Source: Candidatus Methylomirabilis oxygeniifera
GTDB lineage: Bacteria; Methylomirabilota; Methylomirabilia; Methylomirabilales; Methylomirabilaceae
DNA: 34,197 nucleotides
Direction: 5' to 3'
Assembly: GCA_016190255.1 (NCBI GenBank)
Contig: JACPQX010000134.1
Span: 1 to 34,197 of the forward strand
Shown: piece by piece, positions 25,741 to 34,080 of the stretch
Layout: each line of letters opens with the position of its first letter
Position numbering within the stretch: position 1 is the stretch's first letter
The notes under the pieces: model-generated
What the model saw: only the letters and a program-made list of their open reading frames with translations
Databases searched by the model: none
What the model was told of the DNA's origin: nothing
Program-made: the position numbers and the translations under genes

Positions 25741-28700
25741 TCGAGCGCCTGATCGCCTGGAGCGCCAGGAACCGTTTCTTTGTCGTTCTCAGCGTGATCT
25801 TTCTGTCGCTCTGGGGGGTCTATGCGATTCGAGGCGTCCCACTCGACGCGATCCCGGATCTCTCCGACGTCCAGGTCATCGTCTTCACCGACTGGCCCGG
25901 CCGAGGCCCCGATCTGGTCGAGGACCAGATCACCTATCCCATCATCAGCAAGCTCATCTCTGCTCCCCAGGTCAAGTTCGTCCGAGGCCAGTCCTTCTTC
26001 GGTCTCTCCTTTGTCTATGTGATCTTCGAGGACGGAACCGACATCTACTGGGCTCGCAGTCGGGTCCTCGAATACCTGCAAGGGGTCGCGGGCAGGCTAC
26101 CCGAGGGGGTCGTCCCGACCCTGGGCCCTGACGCCACCGGGGTTGGGTGGGTGTATCAGTATGCCGTCATCGACCGGAGCGGACGGTATGACCTCTCGCA
26201 ACTGAGAAGCCTCCAAGATTGGAACCTCCGCTACGCACTGGCGAGCGTTCCCGGCGTCGCCGAGGTGGCGAGCGTGGGAGGCTTCGTGAAGCAGTACCAG
26301 GTGAACGTCAATCCGAATGCCCTGCTGGCTTATAACACCCCACTCAAGGAGGTCATCGAAGCGATCCGCCGCAGCAACAACGACGTCGGCGGGCGAGCCA
26401 TCGAAGCGTCGGGAACCGAATACATGGTGCGGGGACGGGGATATATTCGGTCGGTGGCTGACCTCGAGAGCGTCCCCATTGGAACCGGCGGCCAGGGGAC
26501 TCCAATTCTGCTGCGAGATATCGCGAAGGTCCAGATCGGCGCCGACATGCGGCGGGGGATCACCGACTACAACGGCGAGGGCGAGACCGTCGGGGGCGTG
26601 ATTGTCATGCGGTATGGCGAAAACGCCCTCACCGTGATCAACGCTGTCAAGGCAAAGCTCGAGCAGATCAAGCCGGCCCTGCCTGAGGGCATCGAGATCG
26701 TCCCGGTCTACGATCGCTCCAGTCTCATCCAGCGTGCCATTGCCACGCTCAAAGAGAAGCTGATCGAGGAGACGATCATCGTCAGCCTGGTCTGTATCGT
26801 CTTCCTCTTCCATCTGAGGAGCGCGCTGGTGGCGATCCTCATCCTCCCGATCGCCATCCTCCTCTCCTTCATCCCGATGTACTACATGCGCCTCACGTCC
26901 AACATCATGTCCCTAGGGGGGATCGCCATCGCCATCGGGGCCATGGTCGATGCGGCAATCGTCATGATTGAGAATGCGCACAAACATCTGGAGCGATGGG
27001 AACACGAGGGGAAGCCGGGCAATCGCGCCCAGGTCATCATCGAGGCGGCCAAGGAGGTCGGCAAGCCGCTCTTCTTCTCGCTTTTGGTCATCACGGTCTC
27101 CTTCATCCCGGTCTTCACCCTGGAAGCGCAAGAGGGGCGCCTGTTCAAACCGTTGGCCTATACGAAGACCTTTTCCATGTTCTTCGCCTCCCTCCTGTCG
27201 GTCACCCTTGCCCCGGGCCTGATGTTGTTCCTCATCCGGGGGCGGATCGCCCCCGAATCAAAGAATCCCATCAATCGGATCCTGATCCGGCTCTACCATC
27301 CGGCTGTCAAGGCTGTGCTTCGGTTTCCCAAGACCACGCTCGTGATCGCCCTGATCGCCCTTGCCTCAACCATTCTCCCCTTCCTCCGGCTCGGCTCAGA
27401 ATTCATGCCGCCGCTCCACGAAGGGACGATCCTCTACATGCCCTCGGCCCTACCCGGACTCTCCGTCACTCCAGCGGCCCGCATCCTTCACATTCAAGAC
27501 AAGCTTCTCCGCCGATTCCCCGAGGTGCAGTCGGTCTTCGGCAAGATCGGCAGAGTCGAATCGCCGACCGACCCGGCCCCGATCATGATGGTGGAGACCC
27601 TTGTCGAGCTCAAGCCGGAGTCGGAATGGCGCAAGATCGGACGAAATCGGTGGTATTCGCGCTTCACGCCCGAGCCCCTGAAGAAGCTCCTCAGGCCGAT
27701 CTGGCCCGAGGATCGCGCCATGACCTTCGACGAGCTGGTGGACTCGATGGACGCCCAGATGCGCTTCCCCGGCATGCCCAACGTCTGGTGGATGCCGATC
27801 CAGACCAGGACCGAGATGCTTGCCACCGGATTCCGGAGCGTGCTCGGGCTCAAGATCTTCGGTCCCGACCTGCGGGTAATCGAGCAGATCGGAAAGGAGA
27901 TCGAGTCGGCCATCGGGATGGTCCCGGGAACCCGGAGCGTCCTGTCAGAGCGAACGACCGGTGGTTACTTCATCGACTTCTCCGTTCGACGTCAGGAAGC
28001 CGCGCGTTACGGCCTGCAGGTGATGGATGTAGAGGACCTGATCGAGACCGCCATCGGTGGAAAGGAGATCTCGATGACCATTGAGGGGCGGGAGCGGTAT
28101 CCTATTCAGGTCCGGTATCCCCGCGAGCTGCGGGACGATATCGAGGCGCTCAAGCGGGTTCTGGTCCCCACTCCTATGGGGGCTCAGGTCCCGATGGCTC
28201 AACTGGCCGACCTCAGGATCACGACAGGTCCGCCCTCGATTCGGGACGAGGGCGGCGCCCTGGTAGGCTATGTCTTCATCGATGTGACGGGGCGTGACCT
28301 GGGTGGCTATGTGGATGAAGCAAAAAAAATGATCGCTCAGATGGTCAAGATCCCCAAAGGGTATTACTTGAGCTGGGCGGGGCAGTTCCAATACTTCGAG
28401 CGCGCCAAGGCTCGTCTCGCCATCGTGATCCCTCTGACCCTGATGATCGTATTTGTCCTTCTCTACCTCAGCACGCGAGTGGTGACCAAGGTCTTCATCG
28501 TGCTGCTGGCGGTCCCCTTCTCCCTGATCGGGGCGATCTGGCTCCTCTATCTCCTCGGGTATAACCTGAGCGTGGCGGTGTGGGTCGGGATCATCGCGCT
28601 CGCCGGCGTCGATGCCGAAACCGGAATCGTGATGCTTCTCTACCTGGACAACGCCTATGAAACACGACAGCGCGAGGGGCGCATGACAAACAAGGCAGAC

Positions 28701-28973
28701 CTTCTGGAGGCGATCGAGGAGGGGGCTGTGCAGCGGATCAGGCCCAAAATGATGACCGTCATGGCGATCCTCATGGGGCTGCTCCCGATCATGTGGAGCC
28801 ACGGGACCGGGGCCGACGTGATGAAGCGGATCGCCGCTCCGATGATCGGCGGGATCGTGACCTCGTTCCTTCTCGAGCTGTTGATCTACCCGGTCATCTT
28901 TGAGATCTGGCGAGGCTGGCAAAACAGGAAAGCCTTCAACGCAACTGAGCAAGGGCGACCGGTGGCGATCTAA
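25737..28973 (+). CDS. Heavy-metal efflux RND transporter (CusA/CzcA family)
   Basis: 1078 aa; GVPLDAIPDLSDVQVIVFTDWPGRGPDLVEDQITYPI, GGIAIAIGAMVDAAIVMIENAHKHLE, AGVDAETGIVMLLYL. Confidence 0.96.
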   Translation: MIERLIAWSARNRFFVVLSVIFLSLWGVYAIRGVPLDAIPDLSDVQVIVFTDWPGRGPDLVEDQITYPIISKLISAPQVKFVRGQSFFGLSFVYVIFEDGTDIYWARSRVLEYLQGVAGRLPEGVVPTLGPDATGVGWVYQYAVIDRSGRYDLSQLRSLQDWNLRYALASVPGVAEVASVGGFVKQYQVNVNPNALLAYNTPLKEVIEAIRRSNNDVGGRAIEASGTEYMVRGRGYIRSVADLESVPIGTGGQGTPILLRDIAKVQIGADMRRGITDYNGEGETVGGVIVMRYGENALTVINAVKAKLEQIKPALPEGIEIVPVYDRSSLIQRAIATLKEKLIEETIIVSLVCIVFLFHLRSALVAILILPIAILLSFIPMYYMRLTSNIMSLGGIAIAIGAMVDAAIVMIENAHKHLERWEHEGKPGNRAQVIIEAAKEVGKPLFFSLLVITVSFIPVFTLEAQEGRLFKPLAYTKTFSMFFASLLSVTLAPGLMLFLIRGRIAPESKNPINRILIRLYHPAVKAVLRFPKTTLVIALIALASTILPFLRLGSEFMPPLHEGTILYMPSALPGLSVTPAARILHIQDKLLRRFPEVQSVFGKIGRVESPTDPAPIMMVETLVELKPESEWRKIGRNRWYSRFTPEPLKKLLRPIWPEDRAMTFDELVDSMDAQMRFPGMPNVWWMPIQTRTEMLATGFRSVLGLKIFGPDLRVIEQIGKEIESAIGMVPGTRSVLSERTTGGYFIDFSVRRQEAARYGLQVMDVEDLIETAIGGKEISMTIEGRERYPIQVRYPRELRDDIEALKRVLVPTPMGAQVPMAQLADLRITTGPPSIRDEGGALVGYVFIDVTGRDLGGYVDEAKKMIAQMVKIPKGYYLSWAGQFQYFERAKARLAIVIPLTLMIVFVLLYLSTRVVTKVFIVLLAVPFSLIGAIWLLYLLGYNLSVAVWVGIIALAGVDAETGIVMLLYLDNAYETRQREGRMTNKADLLEAIEEGAVQRIRPKMMTVMAILMGLLPIMWSHGTGADVMKRIAAPMIGGIVTSFLLELLIYPVIFEIWRGWQNRKAFNATEQGRPVAI

Positions 28974-29084
28974 CCGAATCGTAGTCAACAGCGATATTTG
29001 ACCCCCAGCGGATTTTGCTCTATTCTAATTTTCGGGTTGATAGGGCACCAGGCGACACCTTGCGGAAGAGAAAGGGACCGACAC

Positions 29085-29630
29085 ATGCCAAGATACCTCT
29101 CCGGCTCATCGTCGATACGGGCGGCCAGCTTGTTGCTATTGGCCCTAGCGTTTGGGGTGGTCGCTGGAACACCCGATTCACCGGCCAATGACCCACGACC
29201 AGAGGAGGGACACCCGGCGCCTGATTTTGCGCTCAGGACGCCCGAAGGAAAGACCGTCCGACTCTCCGACCTTCGGGGCAAGAAGGTGGTGCTCATCAAC
29301 TTCTGGGCCACCTGGTGCCCCCCCTGCCGGCTGGAGATGCCGACGATGCAACAGATCTACACCGAATACAGGGGGAAGGGGTTCGAGGTTCTGGCCATCA
29401 ACATCGAGCCTGACGCGAAGGAGGAGATCGGGGACTTCATGAAAGAGCTTCGCCTCACCTTCCCGGTGCTACTCGATTCCGACATGAAGGTTACTCGCAC
29501 GTACCGACTCATCGGCCTTCCCGTCTCGATGCTGATCGACCGCCAGGGGATCATACGCTCCAAGGAGATCGGATACCACGACTGGACCGACAAAGAGTCG
29601 AGGAAACGCGTTGAGAGCCTCCTGAAGTAG
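29085..29630 (+). CDS. TlpA/ResA-like thioredoxin-fold protein
   Basis: NFWATWCPPCRLEMPTMQQIY; signal peptide; GLPVSMLIDRQG. Confidence 0.93.
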   Translation: MPRYLSGSSSIRAASLLLLALAFGVVAGTPDSPANDPRPEEGHPAPDFALRTPEGKTVRLSDLRGKKVVLINFWATWCPPCRLEMPTMQQIYTEYRGKGFEVLAINIEPDAKEEIGDFMKELRLTFPVLLDSDMKVTRTYRLIGLPVSMLIDRQGIIRSKEIGYHDWTDKESRKRVESLLK

Positions 29631-29954
29631 CCCGAGCCTCCAGGGCCCCTCGCCTTCTTTCCTCGTCAACCTGGCGCCTGGAACCCGGAACATGGAACGG
29701 CCCCTCGGGCTGCGCCCCTCTTGAGCATCACCTCCTCTCCCATGCCTAGAAGATAACCAATCGTCAGAACATCGATTCTCACATTTTTGTCGGTTTCGCT
29801 ATTTTCGTATCACGGTGTTGGTTGCTCAAAGCCCCTGCACCACCCGCTGTTCCTTCTGCTTAGCCTCATAACTTTCTGTCTTTCCAGGACAATATGACCA
29901 TTGCCCCGTCTCGCCTCTTCAAGTCCTCCCATCGCCATGCGCCGCTCTCCTGCC

Positions 29955-29971
29955 CTGGCTCGCTTCTTGCG
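29955..29971 (+). promoter_or_regulatory. Sigma54 promoter candidate upstream of the HTH-porin-amtB-2 region
   Basis: CTGGCTCGCTTCTTGCG; GG-N10-GC spacing exact, TTGC at -12. Confidence 0.6.
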
Positions 29972-30046
29972 AAGTTGATAGGCGACGATCAGGCAATCGA
30001 TCGCTGAATGTCGATGGGAAGACAGAGCGTGAAGGGAGGGTGCGAA

Positions 30047-30235
30047 ATGCTCCAGGGTTGGGTTGACGAGGTCGAATCAGAGGTCTTGCAACATCTTCGC
30101 GGCCACGAACCCGTCAGCCTCCAGGCACTTGCCTCTGTGATGAACATCTCTGAGGCGCTCGCGCTCTCCTACATCGCGATCCTTGCCCGTGAAGGCAAGG
30201 TGACCATTGGCGGGCTGGGCATCCGCGATAGTTGA
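30047..30235 (+). CDS. Small winged-helix/HTH-like protein
   Basis: MLQGWVDEVESEVLQHLRGHEPVSLQALASVMNISEALALSYIAILAREGKVTIGGLGIRDS; GAAGGGAGG SD. Confidence 0.6.
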   Translation: MLQGWVDEVESEVLQHLRGHEPVSLQALASVMNISEALALSYIAILAREGKVTIGGLGIRDS

Positions 30236-30344
30236 GATCGCCTCATTGTGAGTCCGACAGAGTCAGTCAAAGCGTTCTTCGCGCTCGAGGCAGGCACCAC
30301 CGAGTCGGCTTAGCTCTGTAACCAACGTGAAAGGGGGGGCGACA

Positions 30345-31682
30345 ATGAATTTGAGCTTGCCACATCTGATGATTGCCAGGGTGTTGATCGGGGGAGCGTT
30401 CCTCGTGGCCGCGGTCACCGGCATCCCGGCCGCATGGGCGCAAGACGCAAGGGACAGGGAGATCCAAGAGCTCAGGCAGCGGCTTGACCGCTTGGAAAAA
30501 GAGCTTAGCGTCAGGAAAGAAGCGCCTCCTGCCCCGGCGGCCGCGCCCGCGGAGGCACCACAAAGTATCGGCGACCGGATCAAGACGTTGGAGGAAACGA
30601 TCAAGAGCACCCCGCTCTTCGCCGTAATCAAGGATTGGAACTTCGGGGGGCATGCCGCCGTCTCCTATAACTATAACTTCAATAACCCGAATAGCCGGAG
30701 CAACGCGGCAGCCGACAACCTCTTCTTTCGGGTCTTCGACGATAAGGCGAACCAATTCACCATCAACCAGGCGGAGCTGTGGATCGACAAGCCAACCACG
30801 ACAGAATCGCCCATCGGCTTCGGCGTCGATTTCATCACCGGAAGAGACGCCAAGAAGATTCATTCCCTGGGACTCGGCGATTCCGAGGATGTTTTCGACT
30901 TGACCCAGGCCTACGTGACTTACAAGGCTCCGATCGGCAAGGGTCTCGACCTGAAAGCCGGCAAGTTCGTGACGCTGCACGGAGCTGAGGTGATCCGGCG
31001 GACCGGCAATTTCAATGTCTCCCGTTCGATCCAGTTCGGCAATGCCATCCCGTTCACTCATACCGGCGTCACGGCGACTTACCCCTTCACAGACTGGCTC
31101 ACGGTGACGGCCGGCATCGTCAACGGTTGGGACAACTCTGACGACAACAATAACGAGAAGTCGTTTCACGGAATGGCGACGATCACACCCCTGAAAGATT
31201 TGACCGTGATTCTCGGGGGCACCTGGGGAGCGGAGCAAACCGACAGGACCAGTCCGAAACGAGGGTTGCTCGATTTCCTCGTCACGTATAAGCCCATCTC
31301 GCCCTTGACCCTCACCGTCAACTACAACTATGGCTCCGAAGATGAGGCATCCGGAGTTGGAACGCCGACAGCCACCTGGCACGCCATCTCGGGATATGCG
31401 GTCTACGACATTACCGACAAGGTTTCTGTCGGCGTCCGTGGGGAGTATTTCAAGGATGAGAATGGGTTCCGGCTTGGATTAGATCCCAATACGGGAACGC
31501 CATTTGACGTCTGGGAGTTCACGCTGACCGGCCGCTATAAACTCTTCGATCACGTCTTTGCCAGCGTCGAATACCGACACGACCAAGCGACGGATTCCGC
31601 GAAGGTCTTCGATGACGGCGATGGGAAGTTCAACGCTAGATCGCAGGACACGATCGCGTTCGAGTTGGTCTATCAGTTCTAG
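30345..31682 (+). CDS. Outer-membrane beta-barrel porin (BBP2-like)
   Basis: Signal peptide (AWAQ), coiled coil, alternating beta-strand pattern, C-terminal VYQF. Confidence 0.75.
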   Translation: MNLSLPHLMIARVLIGGAFLVAAVTGIPAAWAQDARDREIQELRQRLDRLEKELSVRKEAPPAPAAAPAEAPQSIGDRIKTLEETIKSTPLFAVIKDWNFGGHAAVSYNYNFNNPNSRSNAAADNLFFRVFDDKANQFTINQAELWIDKPTTTESPIGFGVDFITGRDAKKIHSLGLGDSEDVFDLTQAYVTYKAPIGKGLDLKAGKFVTLHGAEVIRRTGNFNVSRSIQFGNAIPFTHTGVTATYPFTDWLTVTAGIVNGWDNSDDNNNEKSFHGMATITPLKDLTVILGGTWGAEQTDRTSPKRGLLDFLVTYKPISPLTLTVNYNYGSEDEASGVGTPTATWHAISGYAVYDITDKVSVGVRGEYFKDENGFRLGLDPNTGTPFDVWEFTLTGRYKLFDHVFASVEYRHDQATDSAKVFDDGDGKFNARSQDTIAFELVYQF

Positions 31683-31697
31683 CGAAAGCGGGTGATG

Positions 31698-31741
31698 GCA
31701 GCCGGGGGAGGCTGCTGCACGTCCCACAATGGCGTCGGGAC
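31698..31741 (+). promoter_or_regulatory. Tandem hairpins in the amtB-2 leader; candidate ANTAR target
   Basis: GCAGCC-GGGGGA-GGCTGC then GTCCCAC-AATGGC-GT(C)GGGAC; the second hexaloop has A1 and G4. Confidence 0.35.
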
Positions 31742-31761
31742 ACACACTCAGGAGGTGCAAC

Positions 31762-33306
31762 GTGTTGGTAAAGAACAGTACACTTCGGTTAGTGATGGGG
31801 GCGGTCCTTGCGTTGATGCTCGTCGGCACTGCAGGCATGCTCTGGGCTGAAGAGGCGGCCCCGCAGGCCGCCGCGGCACCTGTCGCCGCGGCAGTCGCCT
31901 TTACGAAAGAGATGGCTGATGCCATCAAGGACTACAAGATCGCGATGGACACCATCTGGGTTCTGGTGACGGCGTTTCTGGTTTTCTTCATGAACCTCGG
32001 CTTCGGCATGGTCGAGTCGGGGCTCTGCAGGGCCAAGAACGCCGTGAACATCCTCTCGAAGAATTTCATCGTCTTCGCCATCTCCTCCCTGGCCTTCTAT
32101 ATCATCGGCTGGGGGCTGATGTTCGGAGACGGCACGGGGCTCCTGGGCCTGAAGGGCCTGTGGTTCGTGAGCGGAGCCGACAACAGCCCCGCCATGGGTG
32201 ACGCCTATCAGGGAGTCTACTCGGCGATCAACTGGACCGGAGTCCCGATCTGGGCGAAGTTCTTCTTCCAGCTCGTCTTTGCCGGGACGGCAGCCACCAT
32301 TGTGTCGGGGGCGGTGGCGGAGCGGATCAAGTTCGGCTCCTTCATCCTCTTCTCGTTTGTCATGGTAGGGATCGTCTACCCCGTGGTCGGCCACTGGGTC
32401 TGGGGCGGTGGGTGGCTGCAGAAGCTCGGCATGTGGGACTTCGCCGGGTCAACGGTGGTCCACTCGGTCGGCGGATGGGCGGCGCTGGCCGGAATCATCA
32501 TGCTCGGACCGCGAATCGGAAAGTACACGAAAGATGGAAAGGTCAATCCCATCCCTGGCCACAATATGACATCCGCCACGATCGGCTGCTTCGTGCTCTG
32601 GTTCGGGTGGTTCGGCTTCAATCCCGGCAGCACCATGGCCGCATCCTGGGGCGACATCGCCCGAATCGCCGTCACCACAAACAGCGCGGCGGCCGCGGCG
32701 GCCTTTAGCGCCACCCTCGCGGCCTGGTTCACGCTTGGGAAACCCGATCTCTCGATGACACTGAACGGCTGCCTTGCAGGATTGGTGGCGATCACCGCAC
32801 CCTGCGCCTTTGTCAGTGTCGGCAGCTCTGTGATCATCGGCTTGATCGCCGGGGTCGTGGTCGTCTCTGCGGTCCTGATGTTTGACAAGGTGAAGATCGA
32901 TGATCCCGTGGGAGCCACCTCAGTCCACTTGGTCTGCGGAATCCTCGGCACGCTGTTTATCGGCCTCTTCGCCCAGGACTCCATCATGCCCAAGACGACC
33001 GGAAACGGGCTCTTCTTCGGCGGGGGGCTGACACTGCTCAAAGCCCAGGCGATTGGCGTGGTCGCCGCGGGCGCCTTCACGTTCGCCATATCTCTGGTCG
33101 CTTGGGCGCTCATCAAGATGGCCATGGGAATCCGCGTCAGTGCGGAGGAAGAGTTGGAAGGGCTCGACTATGGCGAGCACGGCATGACGGCCTATCCGGA
33201 CTTCCAGGCGGTGACGACCTCGCTGGGGACGGGGCGCCCTGCGGTGGCCTCGGGGTACGAAATGAGCGCGGTGACAGTCCCGAAGAAAGCTCCAGCGCAC
33301 CGATAG
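31762..33306 (+). CDS. amtB: Ammonium transporter (copy 2), with signal/N-terminal and C-terminal extensions
   Basis: GFGMVESGLCRAKNAVNILSKN, DFAGSTVVHSVGGWAAL, FGWFGFNPGSTMA, VGATSVHLVCG; AGGAGGT SD before GTG 31762. Confidence 0.93.
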   Translation: MLVKNSTLRLVMGAVLALMLVGTAGMLWAEEAAPQAAAAPVAAAVAFTKEMADAIKDYKIAMDTIWVLVTAFLVFFMNLGFGMVESGLCRAKNAVNILSKNFIVFAISSLAFYIIGWGLMFGDGTGLLGLKGLWFVSGADNSPAMGDAYQGVYSAINWTGVPIWAKFFFQLVFAGTAATIVSGAVAERIKFGSFILFSFVMVGIVYPVVGHWVWGGGWLQKLGMWDFAGSTVVHSVGGWAALAGIIMLGPRIGKYTKDGKVNPIPGHNMTSATIGCFVLWFGWFGFNPGSTMAASWGDIARIAVTTNSAAAAAAFSATLAAWFTLGKPDLSMTLNGCLAGLVAITAPCAFVSVGSSVIIGLIAGVVVVSAVLMFDKVKIDDPVGATSVHLVCGILGTLFIGLFAQDSIMPKTTGNGLFFGGGLTLLKAQAIGVVAAGAFTFAISLVAWALIKMAMGIRVSAEEELEGLDYGEHGMTAYPDFQAVTTSLGTGRPAVASGYEMSAVTVPKKAPAHR

Positions 33307-33330
33307 TGTGTCGCCTCCACCATTAGATCC

Positions 33331-33933
33331 ATGCGCAGAAGGGTGGTGATCATCGACGACAGCCTCGATTCGCGAGCTACGCTCAGAAAGGCGCTAGTAA
33401 AGCTCGGCTTCGACGTGATCGGAGAGGGGGCGAGGGGCTCCGAAGCGATTCGGCGCGCACAAGAGTTGGAGCCCGACGCGCTCTTCCTCGCGGTGGGTCT
33501 CCCGGATATGGACGGGCTGAGCGCAGCCGCCCAGATCCTGGAGGCCCATCCCCTCCCTATCATCATCCTGAGCGGCCAACTCAGCCCGGAGCTGGTCCAG
33601 CGCGCAAAGGAGGCCGGGGTCATGGCCTACATGGTGAAACCGCTTCGAGAAGAAGAACTGCTACCGGCGATTGAATTGGCGGTTTCCCGATTCGAGGAGT
33701 TCATGGCCCTGCGGAAAGAGAACGCGGACCTGAAGCGGACTCTTGAGGATCGGAAACTCATCGAACGCGCAAAAGGCGTCCTGATCGAACGGGACAAGAT
33801 CTCGGAACAACAGGCATTTGCGAGGATCCAAAGAGCCAGCATGAACACCCGGCGACCGATGGCTGAGATCGCCCAGGCCATACTGCTCAGCGAAGAGACC
33901 GTCGGAAGGAGCTCCGAGCGACCCCAGCGGTGA
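33331..33933 (+). CDS. ANTAR-domain response regulator (AmiR/NasT family) with degenerate receiver
   Basis: REC VVIIDDSLDSR...LFLAVGLPDMDG...ILSG...VKPL; ANTAR RKLIERAKGVLIERDKISEQQAFARIQRASMNTRRPMAEIAQAIL. Confidence 0.93.
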   Translation: MRRRVVIIDDSLDSRATLRKALVKLGFDVIGEGARGSEAIRRAQELEPDALFLAVGLPDMDGLSAAAQILEAHPLPIIILSGQLSPELVQRAKEAGVMAYMVKPLREEELLPAIELAVSRFEEFMALRKENADLKRTLEDRKLIERAKGVLIERDKISEQQAFARIQRASMNTRRPMAEIAQAILLSEETVGRSSERPQR

Positions 33934-33984
33934 ATGCCGCGGGTCGCATGAAGTCACGTCGCAGGCCTGACTCATGAACTGATC

Positions 33985-34076
33985 GGAATGCGCTGACGCA
34001 TTCCTCCACACGGCAAGGGCGCCGTTCCCCAAAGAAGGGGCGGCGCCTTCGTCTTTTCAACCCTCCGTATGGGAGG
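33985..34076 (+). promoter_or_regulatory. Structured nirA leader: three consecutive hairpins, middle one terminator-like
   Basis: H1 GGAATGCG-CTGA-CGCATTCC; H2 GGCGCCG(TT)CCCC-AAAGAA-GGGGCGGCGCC followed by TTCGTCTTTT; H3 CCCTCC-GTAT-GGGAGG covering the SD. Confidence 0.7.
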
Positions 34077-34080
34077 CGAG

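Noticed and set aside
26996-28084. 362-aa plus-strand ORF inside the RND pump
   Set aside because: Alternative frame of a long, well-conserved CusA-type CDS.
27945-28988. 347-aa antisense ORF across the RND pump
   Set aside because: His/Asp-rich shadow translation of a conserved gene; no independent evidence.
29660-29705. GGAAC-cc-GGAAC-at-GGAAC short tandem motif
   Set aside because: Only three short units in a non-coding stretch; no clear function, could be chance low complexity.
29878-29892. TGTC-N7-GACA palindrome as a NifA upstream activating sequence
   Set aside because: NifA UAS is TGT-N10-ACA; here the spacing is N9, so only a generic dyad.
31729-31761. ATG start of amtB-2 given by the ORF track
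   Set aside because: The SD AGGAGGT lies inside this extension; the GTG at 31762 is better placed.
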